Of a stretch of 64,000 bases of DNA, positions 9,455-21,083 are shown piece by piece (positions within the stretch are counted from its first letter, which is position 1; the number at the start of each line of letters is the position of its first letter). Origin of the DNA: Kalmusia sp. IMI 367209 (lineage: Eukaryota; Ascomycota; Dothideomycetes; Pleosporales; Didymosphaeriaceae); NCBI GenBank assembly GCA_027946365.1, contig JAPEUQ010000007.1, positions 868,001 to 932,000 of the forward strand. The letters are read 5' to 3'. The position numbers and the translations under genes are program-made. The notes under the pieces are model-generated. The model saw nothing but the letters and a program-made list of their open reading frames with translations. It had not been told where the DNA came from and did no database searches.

Positions 9455-11950
9455 GGGAGGATGGGCAGAGAAACAAGCAAGAGGAGAAACGTGTATGGGA
9501 TGGGGTTTGGAAGTTTTGAGATCTTACGCTAGCTTCACAATGCAAGAAGATCTTTCTTCCAATCCGTGACGTGAGCTGTGACCAGTCTTCTCTGACATCT
9601 ATCGTTAGGTGGATTGACGATCTCAATCATATGTAAACACAACGTTGCCGTATCGTTGCTGAATGCATTGACGAAACAGGCACAGCGCGCTTATCGTTAC
9701 ACTGTGGTTGTAGTGATCAGGAATACCGAAGTAGTCCTGCTCCCGGGTCTCGAAGAGCACAGTGACCAGGACAAAGTATCATACGAGACCAGACAGGCAA
9801 AGTGGTCTTACGCTACGCAACAAACATTAGCTTTACGACTACGTCCTAGACCTGCTCAGCTGGTATTTGCGAATCGTGCGCAAAGAAGCGGTGAAGTAAG
9901 CGCTTTACTCAAGAGATATAGGCAACTCATATGATACTATAATTCCTTTCTAAACATTTTGTTTCGCGGGAAAGATCAAAAGCTCACTGTTCTATCATGC
10001 CGCTAAAAGCTGAATTGTAATGACTTGAGCGTCGACTGCTCGCCTTTCCCTGAGTCTCTTGCCAACGTTATTTTTTTTCTTTCGATCAAGTCTCACGATG
10101 AGAGTGTTTGTCTATGGGTCATAGGTAAATTGCATGAGTAACGTTCTCGTCATCGTACCCTTAATGTCGCGATGTTTCCCGTAACGGCTATCAGTCGTGA
10201 ACGGTGATGCTGATGAAGAAGAAGAAGAAGAAGAAGAAGAAGAAGAAGAAGAAGAAGAAGAAGAAGAAGAAGAAGAAGAAGAAGAAGAAGAAGAAAGCAG
10301 GGGTGTGCGATGACTATAATAGACATCTACCTTTTCATAGTGTTGTGAACTGTCGCTGATTTTACAGCGTTGGACTCTTTTATCTAGTTCTTCTCATGTC
10401 TCGGTATTCCTGGCGTTTCTTTGCATTAATTCTTATCAATCGAATGCCTTGGAACTCGCAAGACACCGCAAGACCCGGGCTTAGAAAATGTAACTATTCT
10501 GAATCTCGAAAGTTGATTCATAATTTAAAAGACCTAAAATGGGTGTTACTAGTTGACAGAAGGTTTCGTACACCGAAGGTTGCAGCTTAGCACACGCGTT
10601 ATCAGCCTTGGGTCGCCCCTTCTACAAGCAAATAAGCTTCCGGCTACACCTACGTATCTCAAAGACCACCTTCAAACTCAATCTTTCCAATCATCCAACA
10701 CGCAACGACCATTCTCTTAACCTTGACTTCTGTTAGGTCTAGCTAGCACGCTTCTAGTTGATGCAACATGCCTTAGCGCACTCTGGGAACTAACAAGCTA
10801 TTTACATCGCATTTGTCTCATGCATAAGCGCGCTCAGCCTTAATTCGGTACGTCGGTAAGATACACAAGGCTGCGATATACACATGTGAAGTTGCGGCTT
10901 CGGGTCTCTTCATTCGTTACTCGAATGCACACTATTCTGAGCCGGTCTCCGAAGAGTAAGCGTGGTTTCTTGACCGTGCGCCAGACACAAGGATCTTCGA
11001 TCTCTATTTCCATTGATCAGGACCTGCCAGTCGCCCTTCCCGGAAGGTGGCGTTGCCGCCGGGCGTTAAACGATGGCGATCAATAACGTCAGATCTACAC
11101 GGACTTCGGAACGACCCCAGCATTACAATAATGCTCATCGAGACCACATCCAACATGAATCAGCCTCGTGTTTGCTTCGATGCCCTCGAATAGCATCTTA
11201 CTTTAGCTTTGGAAACGAACAGATATAGCGTGACCGCTGAGTTACATGCTCCACACGGCTTCGGGCCTGCGCACCGGAGTTTTACTGCTTCACTTAAGCG
11301 CTGGACAAGCATTTCGTAAACTTTGTTCATCCGCCAGTTCCTTTCATTTCGGTTCTTCGTGCATGCATTGGAGAGCCAAGTCGGAAGGGTTCCGTAAGGT
11401 ATGCAGAAACGTTGGGGTTAGAACAACGCCCGTTTGCAGATCGTTTGCGTCTTCATGTGAGACAGTGCAGTGCGTCTGATACTCAGATCCGCAATCAGGC
11501 AGAAATGGATTACGAGACAAAGAGCATGTTTTCGTCCCACCAAGGCATATCGTTTTTGGATGATCCGTCGATTCTGGCTCGACTTGATGCGTGAACTGTC
11601 TCCTTGGCTAAGTTTACCTGTTGTATCGTTTCTCTCATCGGAGAGGTTTTACCACGCAGCATTTCAACGAATCATAACCCTTGAATATTGGCGGCTACGA
11701 TGATCCAGCCCAGAATCGTGGCGGTCAACCGAAGTAGTCTCTATGTTTGATTCAGAGACAATCGTGCCGGATTGGGAAGGTCAGATCTGGGGTCAATGGT
11801 CCGCTGTCGAAAACAATTCAGATTCTGGTGTGCAACGTTCGCAAGCTTCCCAAGAATGACGCACACAATCAGTAGGGAAAAAAGAGCAAGGAGAATTGCA
11901 GTGAAGGGGCGTGAATATGCTTGAAAATAAGGAATGTTCGATTTGCTTCC
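9455..11950. other. Large non-coding stretch
   Basis: About 2.5 kb without a supportable gene. Open frames are all below 110 codons and show no domain. A long GAA trinucleotide repeat lies inside it. I could not identify transposon remains by eye. Confidence 0.5.
10215..10295. repeat. Perfect (GAA)27 microsatellite
   Basis: Twenty-seven uninterrupted GAA units (81 bp), a purine tract on the plus strand. It lies in a gene-poor stretch and in no supportable open frame. Such tracts are length-variable and can adopt triplex structure. Confidence 0.97.
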
Positions 11951-13182
11951 TCATGTTCTATGCACAACATTATACTCTTTTGTGACTTTGATATCATGAC
12001 CACCTAGGTCTTTAACTCTCTCGCTGGACTTTCCACCATCCTCAAGCGATACAAAAGCATTGTTGTGTCCTGCATTCTTGCCGACCCAGTTCGCTGGATT
12101 CAAATTCGAAGTGGAGGACCCACTGCTACCAGAGCGAAACTTTAGCCTTCGGAGACCGTGCAATGGACCTTCTTTAGGTAGCTGACGACGTTCAGATCGC
12201 CAGCGGTTGTGGAACGGTGTGAGCGTTGGGATGGAGCACGCAATGATGCCGACAGCGATTTCGAGGGGGGAAAACAGCATGCGGCCCCAGGCCGCACCTA
12301 TGGGGTCGACATGAATGTCAGCAAAGAAGGGGAACACGCAATCCATGCGCAATACGGCACAGATGGTACAGCTACACACGGTCAGCAATGACTTCTACTT
12401 TATGATATGTGGGTGTTCCATACAAACTCCCCAACAGAAACAATCCCAGAACCGACACCTTCCTTCGCACGGAGGTTAATTCCATCTCAGTGATGGCGGG
12501 GACTGCTAGACCCATGACGAAGGCGTTGAAAGCAACGTGTAATGATCCAATAATGATACAGTTGTTCTTGCTCGCCAGCGTACAGCTACCTGGAGGATGG
12601 CAATGGTACGCCCATGCAGCGATGGCATACACGAACCATGCAGCCACCAAACCCATCATTAGGTAGCATAGGCAAAGAAAGATACGACGAGCATCATATA
12701 GGCGGGTATAGAATTGCAGCAAAGAAAGCTGGACTGCGGTGACCGAGGTTGCCCAGCAGCAGTCAACGGCGAATTGCGTCTTGGAGCTAGGTTAGTGGAA
12801 CGGTCCTCTGTTGAAAATGCGACTCGTACCCGTATCCAGAATCGGTATCCCAGAGGCTCCCCAAAATGCTCCTTGACTTGGACGGTGCTCATGCCCTGTC
12901 CGTCGACGAGAACCAGGACGAAGATGATTATGACAACTAGAAGGCTCATGATCTATCACTGTCAGCGCCAGATACGGGCATGTCATTGAGTGCATTGGCA
13001 CACACCAACCCACACAAGCAAAGGAGGTCCTCGGCCAGTGTGTTGATACGCTTCGCCTGCCTCGCCCGCCATCGTACAATGACCACGGCCGTCGCGACAA
13101 CCAGGAAAATCGGGGGGATGACGAGCAGGATGACCTGCTGGTCGTTGACGATGTCAAAGCGACGCTTCGCAAGATGCACCAT
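11951..13182 (-). CDS. Integral membrane protein, fungal rhodopsin-domain (Pth11/SAT4-like)
   Basis: Four exons: 13006-13182, 12830-12952, 12424-12779 and 11951-12371, with introns of 53, 50 and 52 bp, giving 358 aa. About seven hydrophobic segments are seen, for example VILLVIPPIFLVVATAVVIV (helix 1), SLLVVIIIFVLVLVDGQGM (helix 2), a Cys-containing segment FAVDCCWATSVTAVQLSLLQ (helix 3), and LMMGLVAAWFVYAIAAW. The order and the short motif QLSLLQFYTRLYDARR (family form: KLSILLFYLRLF) fit the large fungal rhodopsin-domain family, which includes Pth11-like receptors and proteins of secondary metabolite clusters. The C-terminus is a hydrophilic Ser/Asn/Gly-rich tail, presumably cytosolic. No CFEM domain is visible at the N-terminus. 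The ligand is unknown. Splice sites were chosen to keep helices intact and are consistent in phase throughout. Confidence 0.82.
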
Positions 13183-16100
13183 GGTGGCCAGGCGTGTCGC
13201 TCATAACATGATCGAGGTTGGGAGACGAGGGCAGCAAGACAGCAGCACGAGCCGAGAGGGCGAAATGCAAGGTAGATGAGGCGATGGGGAAGCACAGGAA
13301 AAGCTGGGCTCCACGCTTGACCGGGGGCGGTGTTAGGACCCGCGATAGGCTGGGCCACTTGGGGCAGGACCGTAACGTGCTGCGGCTCGTGTCACCAGGG
13401 TCTGCACGTAAGCAGTCCACGAGCGTGGGCGGAGTTCGGGAACCAAAAGTGTGGGTGTGGTGAGTGCGTCGGGCGCTGATTTGCAGGCGCCCGATGGGTA
13501 ATGTCTGACTTGCGTATACACCCCTGCACGTGCCCTGCCCTCCCCCGCCAATGCACCTTCACCAACACTCTATCTCTGCCATGGCGCCCTGCACTTCACC
13601 CAGAACGACCCTGCTCGCATGCACGATAGAGTACTACGGTACACGCGAACCCGCACAGAGGCAAGCCCATCATGCTCCCCGACCTGTGTCCGCGTTGGCT
13701 GCTAATTTCTGCTCAGATAGCTTTGATGCCTCCGTCTTCTAGCGCGCTGTGGCAGCGTTTGGATTTGCACCTGGATGCCTGCCGGCCTACAAACGAGAAA
13801 GCCTAGCCATCATGCCCGCTGGAAACCCACGGCCGCTTCGCCGTCGAGCCTGGTCGCATGTTCTTTGCTTTTGCGGCTAGCGGCCTGCACAACAGCTCCC
13901 AGCGGGACGACAATGGCTTGATTCCGACGCGCCCACCACCACCACCACCAACGACCACTTCTTCAGCTGCTGCTGAGCGTTGCTGAGCGCTGAACAAACA
14001 AGTCCACCTGGGCTCTCGCACGGCCACACCTGCGCACTTTGCTTCCTGGCCAACAAGCACAATCTTCTGCCTAAGAGCGACCCTTTCTCCTGTCTCAGCA
14101 CTTGACCTGGTAGCTACCCTCGAAGAGTAGGCACCTTACTTGTTCGAGGACGCGGGCGTTACACCCGCCTCCCGACTATTCAGTACGGCTTAACGTGGCG
14201 TGCTGACTATGGGGCCAGGTACGAGCTGACTGAAATAAGACAAGTGCCAATGACTCGCCAAACCCTGGTATTCGGTTTCTGTACAATGCAAGAACACCAT
14301 CTCAGTAAGCTCTAGGTATACGCAAAGTTGCTGTCTCCATACGGGTATGCACGTTATTCACAGCCTGCTGGCTGTATAACCTTTTGCTCATCATGCGAGA
14401 GCACTCACTTGGGGCTATGATCAACTCTGATAATCGACAATCTTGCCTCTTTTCGTTTTACCTGGACACGATCTTCCCATGGTTCCTCCTTCTGGCTGAA
14501 CGCGACATTCATCTTTTAGCCCTAGTGCGGCATTGTCATTGAAAATAGTTTTTCGCCTCATCAGTCACTTATGCACCATTCGAGGCATGCGAGCATGTCA
14601 CTGTACAGCACATAGACGTATGCCGAAATGGCCCTCGGTGGGTGCACAGGTATCAGCGCCTAGCGTCCAGCTTGTATGAGTAATGTTCTGGCCTCTCAGC
14701 CCCATTATCTTGGTGTTTCAGCATTCGTCTTATTGAGAACGTGCAATGACGCCACCGCTATCACTCGCGCTTCTCCTTACGCGCCTTGGTAGCGGCACAG
14801 TTCATATCGACCCCCTCGGAGTTGTCGTGCAACCAGCCCCCGAAGCCCCGTCTGCAACGCAACGGCGTAGCGATCAATCCAAGTCAATGGTTGGAAGATG
14901 GTGACATATCTCAACATTCGATGAGAATCTCAAAGACCTACAGACCGGGTACCCGGAACTGCCCCTTTCTGCCTTGTCGCAGCTGGCATAGGGCAATGCC
15001 AGTGCGAGCAGGTACCGTGGCTCCACAGGAGCCGCTTCGTCCCGCAGCGAACCACAAAACAAGCCGCACGTGCCCTCCGATCCACCCCTTTGCACTGACC
15101 TCAGGATGCTGTGTCGTGCGGCTGGATCTACAATTTATCCGCGGCTTTACTGCTCCATACCGTATCGCAAATCCTGATGCTCCAGCATTTAGCCGCCAAA
15201 AGATTATCTGAGATTTGATCTCTATACGGGCTCTGGAGATGGATGGGGGAAGGGGAGAGGAGGATGTTTGGGAGTTTCCAACGCGCTGAGTGCCGTTGGC
15301 GCCGACGCCGTCTGGCGGGCCAAAACTTCCTCATTTCCGAACGGCTCGGCGCGTAGCGCGGATTGGGCATAAGCTGTCGTGCTGTGCGAGGCTGGCTGCC
15401 AATCGGCTGATCTCCTGAATGGCGCATGAGCCAAGCGTTTGGGTTTCGTGCACTAATGCCGCCGAGTTGGGCTTAACTTGTTTGACCCTAATACCTTCTT
15501 GACAAGCGATACTACGACCATGTCGATTATATGTCTTCTATTGTGCTGCAGAGAGTGCAGTTCTCTATTGGGCATTCCTCAAAGGGAGCTCATATGCATG
15601 CGTATGCGTCATGACTCGTTTAAGAAATTGCGTATAATCTAATTTGATCAGGAGTCTGTTCAAGATCAGAGCGTGACAGTCGTTCTAGTCCAAACACCAT
15701 ACAAGTCTGACGCGATTCATAAACTCTCGAATAATCGAATACATATTGGTAAGCCCTGATCTGGGGGTCTATTAACTGTGAACACGGGACTATTAATCTG
15801 GATTTCAGAGACTCGATCCTCAATCCGTTTGCACCATCTACTCAAACGGTAAACGACCCTCTTTGCTTGCTATTCTACAGAGAAGCTAACTACTTTATTT
15901 AAAGAACAAAGCAAGACAGACAAAGGTAATAGCTGAATACCTAGTAAGGAATCAAGCAGCCCAGGATAGCTTACTGATGTTGGTACCGAAATTGACCTTC
16001 AGCGTGGCGTTTGACTATGAGATGGGCTTGAAAACTTTGCAGCTCAAAAGCTGTACACAATTTACGTATTCATCATATGTTCTGAATTAATAGGTGGGCT

Positions 16101-16595
16101 TTACATAACGCAAAATTATAGTGTAGGTTGTTTTTCACCAACATCGTATTCGTAGGAAAATACATATCAAACACGAAGGATGGACAAATTGAACTCGTTC
16201 CGCATATTTCATTGAATGAACGTTGTCTTCGATGCTTACTGGTGCAACGTCACATAAGTCCACCACAATTAAGTTCTTGTCTTTCGCCTATTTCTTATTT
16301 ATTAACGACACTTTTTTCATTTATAATCATGTAAGGTTGTAGAAAAGTGGAGTGTCATTCAACCATATTGAGATTCAAAAAGATACAGCTAGCATGAGAA
16401 AACCATATGTTGGAGTAGCATTTCATAGTCGGAACCCAACCAAGGCAAGATCTATCCTTTAGTCTTTACAAACTACATCAGCTAGGACTCATCAGAGCTT
16501 GTGTCCACGTTTTCCGCTTCCGGCTGTGCGAGTTTGGTAGTAACACAACCGTTGCTGCCATGTGTAAATCAGGCAACGAGGTCTGGGTCGGTTGA
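13183..16595. other. Large non-coding stretch
   Basis: About 3.4 kb with no supportable gene. The part to about 14.1 kb is GC-rich, probably promoter or 5' UTR of the membrane protein. The part from about 15.6 to 16.5 kb is clearly more AT-rich. Short open frames on both strands show no domain. Confidence 0.5.
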
Positions 16596-17216
16596 CTAGT
16601 CGCTCGCATCGTCCTCATCCTCATCGCCCTCGTTGTCACTCGCCACCTCTCCACCAAGGCCTCCATCGCTAGACCACTCAGAGTCGCTATCAAGAAAGTC
16701 GTCATACCCAAGCATTAGATTCTCGCGGTCTTTCTTGGCTTTTTCTTCGTCCTTGATACGCGCCATTGCGATCATAGTCTCTGCTTGCTGCCGACTCTTC
16801 AAGCCGGCTGTCTCGGCCCGCTGCATGTAGCGAGCAATCATTCGCATGAGCACATTCTCTCCATGAACATGGCCAAGGTTCCGCAGCACAGTGTCAATAT
16901 CCTCCTGGGTGATGGGCTGCTCGGATGGCGGAATGAAGAGCATGCGGCTGCATGAGGGACACGTGTTGCCGACGTCGAGAAAGGCCAAAAGGCACTCAGT
17001 GCCGTGGATGTGTTGGCATGACTTGATACGGACGGCAGAGTGGAAGCGAGAGGTAGGCTTTTCGTTGCCGCTGATGCTCATAATTCCCGAGGCTGTCTGA
17101 ACAAGATCGAGTGGCTCGAGACAGATGGCGCAATCTTGACTAATGTGGTGTTGTCTGGGCTGAACTTGGTCGAGTCCGTGAGCGAAGAACTCCTGCTTGG
17201 AGTTGAATATTGTCAT
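16596..17216 (-). CDS. RING-type zinc finger protein, lineage-type with altered zinc ligand
   Basis: A single exon of 206 aa starting MTIFNSKQ. A RING-like domain spans residues 29-91. The first pair is CAIC (29-32), followed by a long loop of about 33 residues, then CQHIHGTEC and the last pair CPSC. In a RING-H2 finger the middle segment is C-x-H-x2-H-x2-C; here the second His sits one place early and the canonical position is Gly. The C-terminal half has a helical region (MRMIARYMQRAETAG, then a Lys/Glu-rich helix) and ends in a strongly acidic tail with Asp/Glu/Ser. RING proteins usually act as E3 ubiquitin ligases; whether this one binds two zinc ions is unproven. Similar small RING proteins are frequent in plant-associated ascomycetes. 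Confidence 0.75.
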   Translation of the reverse strand: MTIFNSKQEFFAHGLDQVQPRQHHISQDCAICLEPLDLVQTASGIMSISGNEKPTSRFHSAVRIKSCQHIHGTECLLAFLDVGNTCPSCSRMLFIPPSEQPITQEDIDTVLRNLGHVHGENVLMRMIARYMQRAETAGLKSRQQAETMIAMARIKDEEKAKKDRENLMLGYDDFLDSDSEWSSDGGLGGEVASDNEGDEDEDDASD

Positions 17217-18904
17217 GGTCGTTGCTTATCGTTCACTTCTGTCGGTTGGATTCAGCTCTGGTCTTGTAAGCCGAGGGCAGAGCACTTGAGTTGAGAGTGG
17301 GCTTAAAACATGGAGAGCAACGGGCGTATATGTACGAATCAGGAGATTGACTAGATCGTATTGTGTGCCCGTGAGCCCGAGATCTTGTTGAGAACACTCG
17401 TGCTTGGCGTTGTGCAAGTGAAAGAGTTGAACTTAGCGTGTGGATGCCTACCGCGGGTGAATAAATGCACGGACAATGGTCTAGCGTCACCTTTATAGGC
17501 AAAGACATTGTGTAGCACGTCCATACTCTTTTCTCCATATAATTCATGAGGAGAACAAAGTGTAGATAATAGCCATTGAGGCGGTCTGCATTCCTCTTTC
17601 CTTCAGAGGTTCTATCGCCCGACTATCACGGCTCCTTTGGATGGTGAATTGAAGCTCAGGGCAGCAATCCATGAGGCCTTCAACTTCATCATCATCATCA
17701 TAATAGCAAGCACTGACGCGGCCTTCCGAATATAGACCACGTACTCGCAAGAATGTCCCGATCATGAGTTTTGCTTGACCTGCGCGAAGATCGTTTTTCC
17801 AGAAAGTCTGCGCAGGCATCTGAATAATCAGGGCTTGCAGAGCTGTCTTTATGTGAAAGTCTTTATGATGGTCGTCAAAATATCCTTCATCATACACTCT
17901 ATAACGCTAAGATCTCCCCTTCGGTGTAGTTCAGTGTCTGCTGTCCTAGACTAGCGTCGCTGTAGGGTAGATATCCTTCACTATAGCTACTTTATGCTTT
18001 CGGCTTTTTGCCAAATTAGCTTTTTGACTTGGCAATTGGCCTTACCGCGATCCTTCACTGCGATCACGCATTGGTTGAAGGCCCTGGCGTGCCTCTTAAA
18101 CAAGGACCACTTTCTGCCCTAACGCTATTCCTGAAGCATTCATCGGATATGGTTCTATAACATGAGTAGCGGCCACCACATATTCAGTGCATCCGTATCG
18201 GTATAGATCTCTCACCTATCTTGAACCGATACATCCACATCTATTTGCCTATGCTTGCTCAGATAAACTGGTTATTTTCTATCCTCTCTGCGATAGTCTT
18301 TGGTTTATGTCGCGATGGGCGAAGGATTTCTCGATGCAATCGGACCCGGCTTTGTGCGTAGCAACCGCCTCCATTCGCTCGCTGTATCTCATAGGCTGAG
18401 GCTAGTATTGCATCGAAGTGTGGCCATGTGTCAAATCTAGTCGTGCATACCTAGGGTATTGCGATCCTGTCGATGTGCTATTTCTAGGAACACCGTGCGA
18501 AGGCTGAGAGAAAGAGCAAAGGAAAGCTTTGTACATAAACCTTCGCTTCAACAACCATCGAGGACGCAATCGCAGTAGGGTGATTAACCCGCCGTCAGCC
18601 TCACTAATGTGGCCGTGGACAAATCATGGGGTGGATTGGGTGCTCACTTTTCTACATGGCGAAACACGTCAGCATAGACTTGTTGTATCGTGATTTCATT
18701 GTCTGCTAGAGTTTTACGCTATATGAGGATTTATTACCTTATCACTGAAAAGAAAAATATTACTAGCGGTTTGACTGGCTATGCAAGAAATGCTCGTCGG
18801 CAACCTGCTTCGACATAATCATCCTTTCATTATCACTACCTTGATTGTTATCGTTTGAATGTTCTGCCTCTCCGCGCCTTTTCACTTCTCCCCTCTCAAT
18901 GGCC
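17217..18904. other. Mostly non-coding stretch with one weak open frame
   Basis: About 1.7 kb between the RING gene and the Baeyer-Villiger monooxygenase gene. The only candidate is a 117-codon minus-strand frame at 17544-17897, which begins MYDEGYFDDHHKDF and has an Asp-rich patch (YYDDDDEVEG); it has no recognised domain and I do not annotate it as a gene. Otherwise nothing seen. Confidence 0.4.
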
Positions 18905-20533
18905 TTAAGTGTAGATCCAATTAGAATCTCTATCAAATTTGTTTTGGACGTAGAACCATAGTGCAGTCCATGGGAAAAGAAAAACATTGGTTCCCCTAGA
19001 GTTCTGGTAGTAGCTACGGCACTGCTGCCACACGGTATTTTGCAATGCTCGCTGCACTTTCTCGTAGTACTCCCTTTCGTGATGATAGCCAATCTCAACG
19101 GTACGACTTCGCATGTTCAAGATAGGCTTTATGACCTTTAGAATAAGGCCCACGGACGACTCGATGGAAAGGAGGGCCGACGAGTGGGCAAAGACGCTGT
19201 TAGGCCCGTAGATCATGAAGAAGTTCGGAAACCCAGCCACTGCTATTGATTTGTAGGCTGACATTCCGCCTAGCTCCCTCCAATGCGTTTCCAATGAAAT
19301 GCCGCCTCTCCCAATCAGGTCCAGTCGGCACCGAGAAGTATCGAACCCCGTGGCGAGTATCTACACGTGTAGTCAGATAAGCAACTACAAAACGGGCATG
19401 ATGCTCGAACTTACTACAACGTCAGCAGGATAGTGCCTCGCTGACTCTGTGAGTACGCCATCCGCGCAAAGTGAGACGACACGCTCGCCTATCATGTGGA
19501 TATTCGGGCGATGAAGGCTTTTTAAGAATCCATGATCCCGGATCACTCGTCGACATCCTATCGGGTAGGGGGGCAATAACAGGTGCCAGTACTCCATTGG
19601 GGCCGTCGCTTTTGTATATTCGATGCTGCTGGTAGATGATCTACGACGCACTGCATCGCCAGAACGACCAAGTCGATTTTCGCGAAAGAGCAAGTCTCCT
19701 AGAGCTAGAATAAGCCATCGACACAAAAAAACTATTACGGGAGCTCTGGCGAACAGATATTGCAGTAACCAGTGAATCCTTGGGTTGTTGCTGCGGATGT
19801 ATGTTTGAGGTGTCTGCATAAAGATATATACAGATTGAACCGAGGACGCAATGATGGGAATCAGCTGAGCAGAGGAGCCTGGGGTGGTTAATGCTTGCAA
19901 CAAATTGTACTTTCAGGTCCCTACATCCGTTTCCAACGACAGCAACGGTTCTTCCTGTGAGGTCCAGGTCTTCACCCCAATCAGCCGTGTGTTTCAAGGT
20001 TCCCTTGAATGTTCCGACATTTGATATGTCCCCAAGATGAGGCTGCGAAAGCGTACCGCACGCGTCGAGAAGTATGCGGCACTTGTGCCTGGTAATTCTA
20101 TGCGTTTGCACGTTGCGCAGTACCAGATTCCATTCCTTTTGATCTTCGTCCCACTGTCCCGCTTCAACAGACGTATGCAATAGCAGATGTTCCCATATAC
20201 CGTATTCTTCAGCTATAGAATGAATGTAGGCAAGGATCTCACTACGTTCTGGAAACCACCTCGTAAATCTGGTGTTAGGTCTGAATGAGAACGAGTATGC
20301 AGGGGCTGGGACGTCCACAGCACAGCCTGGATCTGTGATTGTCAGCCTGAGCAGCGTCTAAGGCCAATGAAGATATTGTTTGGCTCACATGTATTCGCAT
20401 GCCATGTGCCACCGATACCTGATGCCCGGTCAATAATGATGTAGTCGTTGGTGCGGCTTTGGCGTTTTATCTGAGCCGCCATAGCAACGCCTGAAAAGCC
20501 AGCTCCGACTATAACGACCGTTGTCGCATTCAT
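18905..20533 (-). CDS. FAD-dependent Baeyer-Villiger-type monooxygenase
   Basis: Four exons: 20389-20533, 19925-20332, 19415-19878 and 18905-19360, with introns of 56, 46 and 54 bp, 490 aa. The FAD-binding Rossmann motif VVIVGAGFSGVAMA opens the protein, followed by GIGGTWHANTYPGCAVDVP, in which the exon junction falls at Tyr. The Baeyer-Villiger fingerprint F-x-G-x3-H-x3-W is intact (FKGTLKHTADW), the NADPH-binding motif is VAVVGNGCSS, and the conserved ATGF is in VVILATGFDT. Such enzymes insert oxygen next to a ketone, using NADPH and O2, and occur in degradation and secondary metabolism. The start at MNATTVV (20533) fits the family; an in-frame ATG at 20632 would add 33 residues and is less likely. 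No motif is broken. The substrate cannot be read from the sequence. Confidence 0.92.
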
Positions 20534-21083
20534 GATCTCGCGGGGACTGGGGTGGAATGCGGAGAGAATTCGTCCTTGCGATACAGGGCAAACTGTACGT
20601 GCGATCCTTCCTCTGTGCTCTACCAAGATCATAATCTACACATACCAGCTTACTTAGCTTTCAAGGCTGCAAATTATGCACCTGCTGCCACGCACAAGTT
20701 GAGAACAATGTGCAGGCGATCATGCAGCCGATACCAGATTCAGCCTAAGATTGCGATGGCGTTCGTGTTGCGGTATCCCGAGTCGGATCAGGCCAACCGC
20801 TAATCCTCTGTATTGTGAGCTCGACAACACGAGCGTTGCGGCCTCAGCATTGCTCCATGGTGCGTGATGGCGCTGTCCCTGGAGGCGCTTCGGAGCCGAG
20901 AGCGCCAGGCAACCGCGCAGACAACCTCGCCCCTTTGCGTGAGGCTGAACAGTCTCGGCATGTTCATAGGCAGGCGAGTAATCCTCCGACTCCGTCCAGC
21001 AGATTCCTGCAACACACGTAGTGACCTCGATATGTTTCCATTTTCCGAGACCGAGAAGTTACAATAGGATTTTGAGATTGATC
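20534..21083. other. Intergenic region, divergent promoters
   Basis: About 550 bp between the monooxygenase and the gene starting at 21084. No gene seen. Confidence 0.5.

Noticed and set aside
9455..16595. Search by eye for transposons, tRNA or 5S rRNA genes and CRISPR-like arrays in the gene-poor stretches
   Set aside because: No terminal repeats, transposase or reverse-transcriptase-like translation, cloverleaf or spaced repeats were seen; a repeat-library search would be decisive.
17544..17897. Minus-strand frame of 117 codons after the RING gene
   Set aside because: No domain or family sequence, no clear promoter; kept only as a remark in the intergenic entry.
20534..20632. Upstream ATG at 20632 for the Baeyer-Villiger monooxygenase
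   Set aside because: Adds 33 residues without family similarity before the FAD motif; treated as probable 5' UTR.
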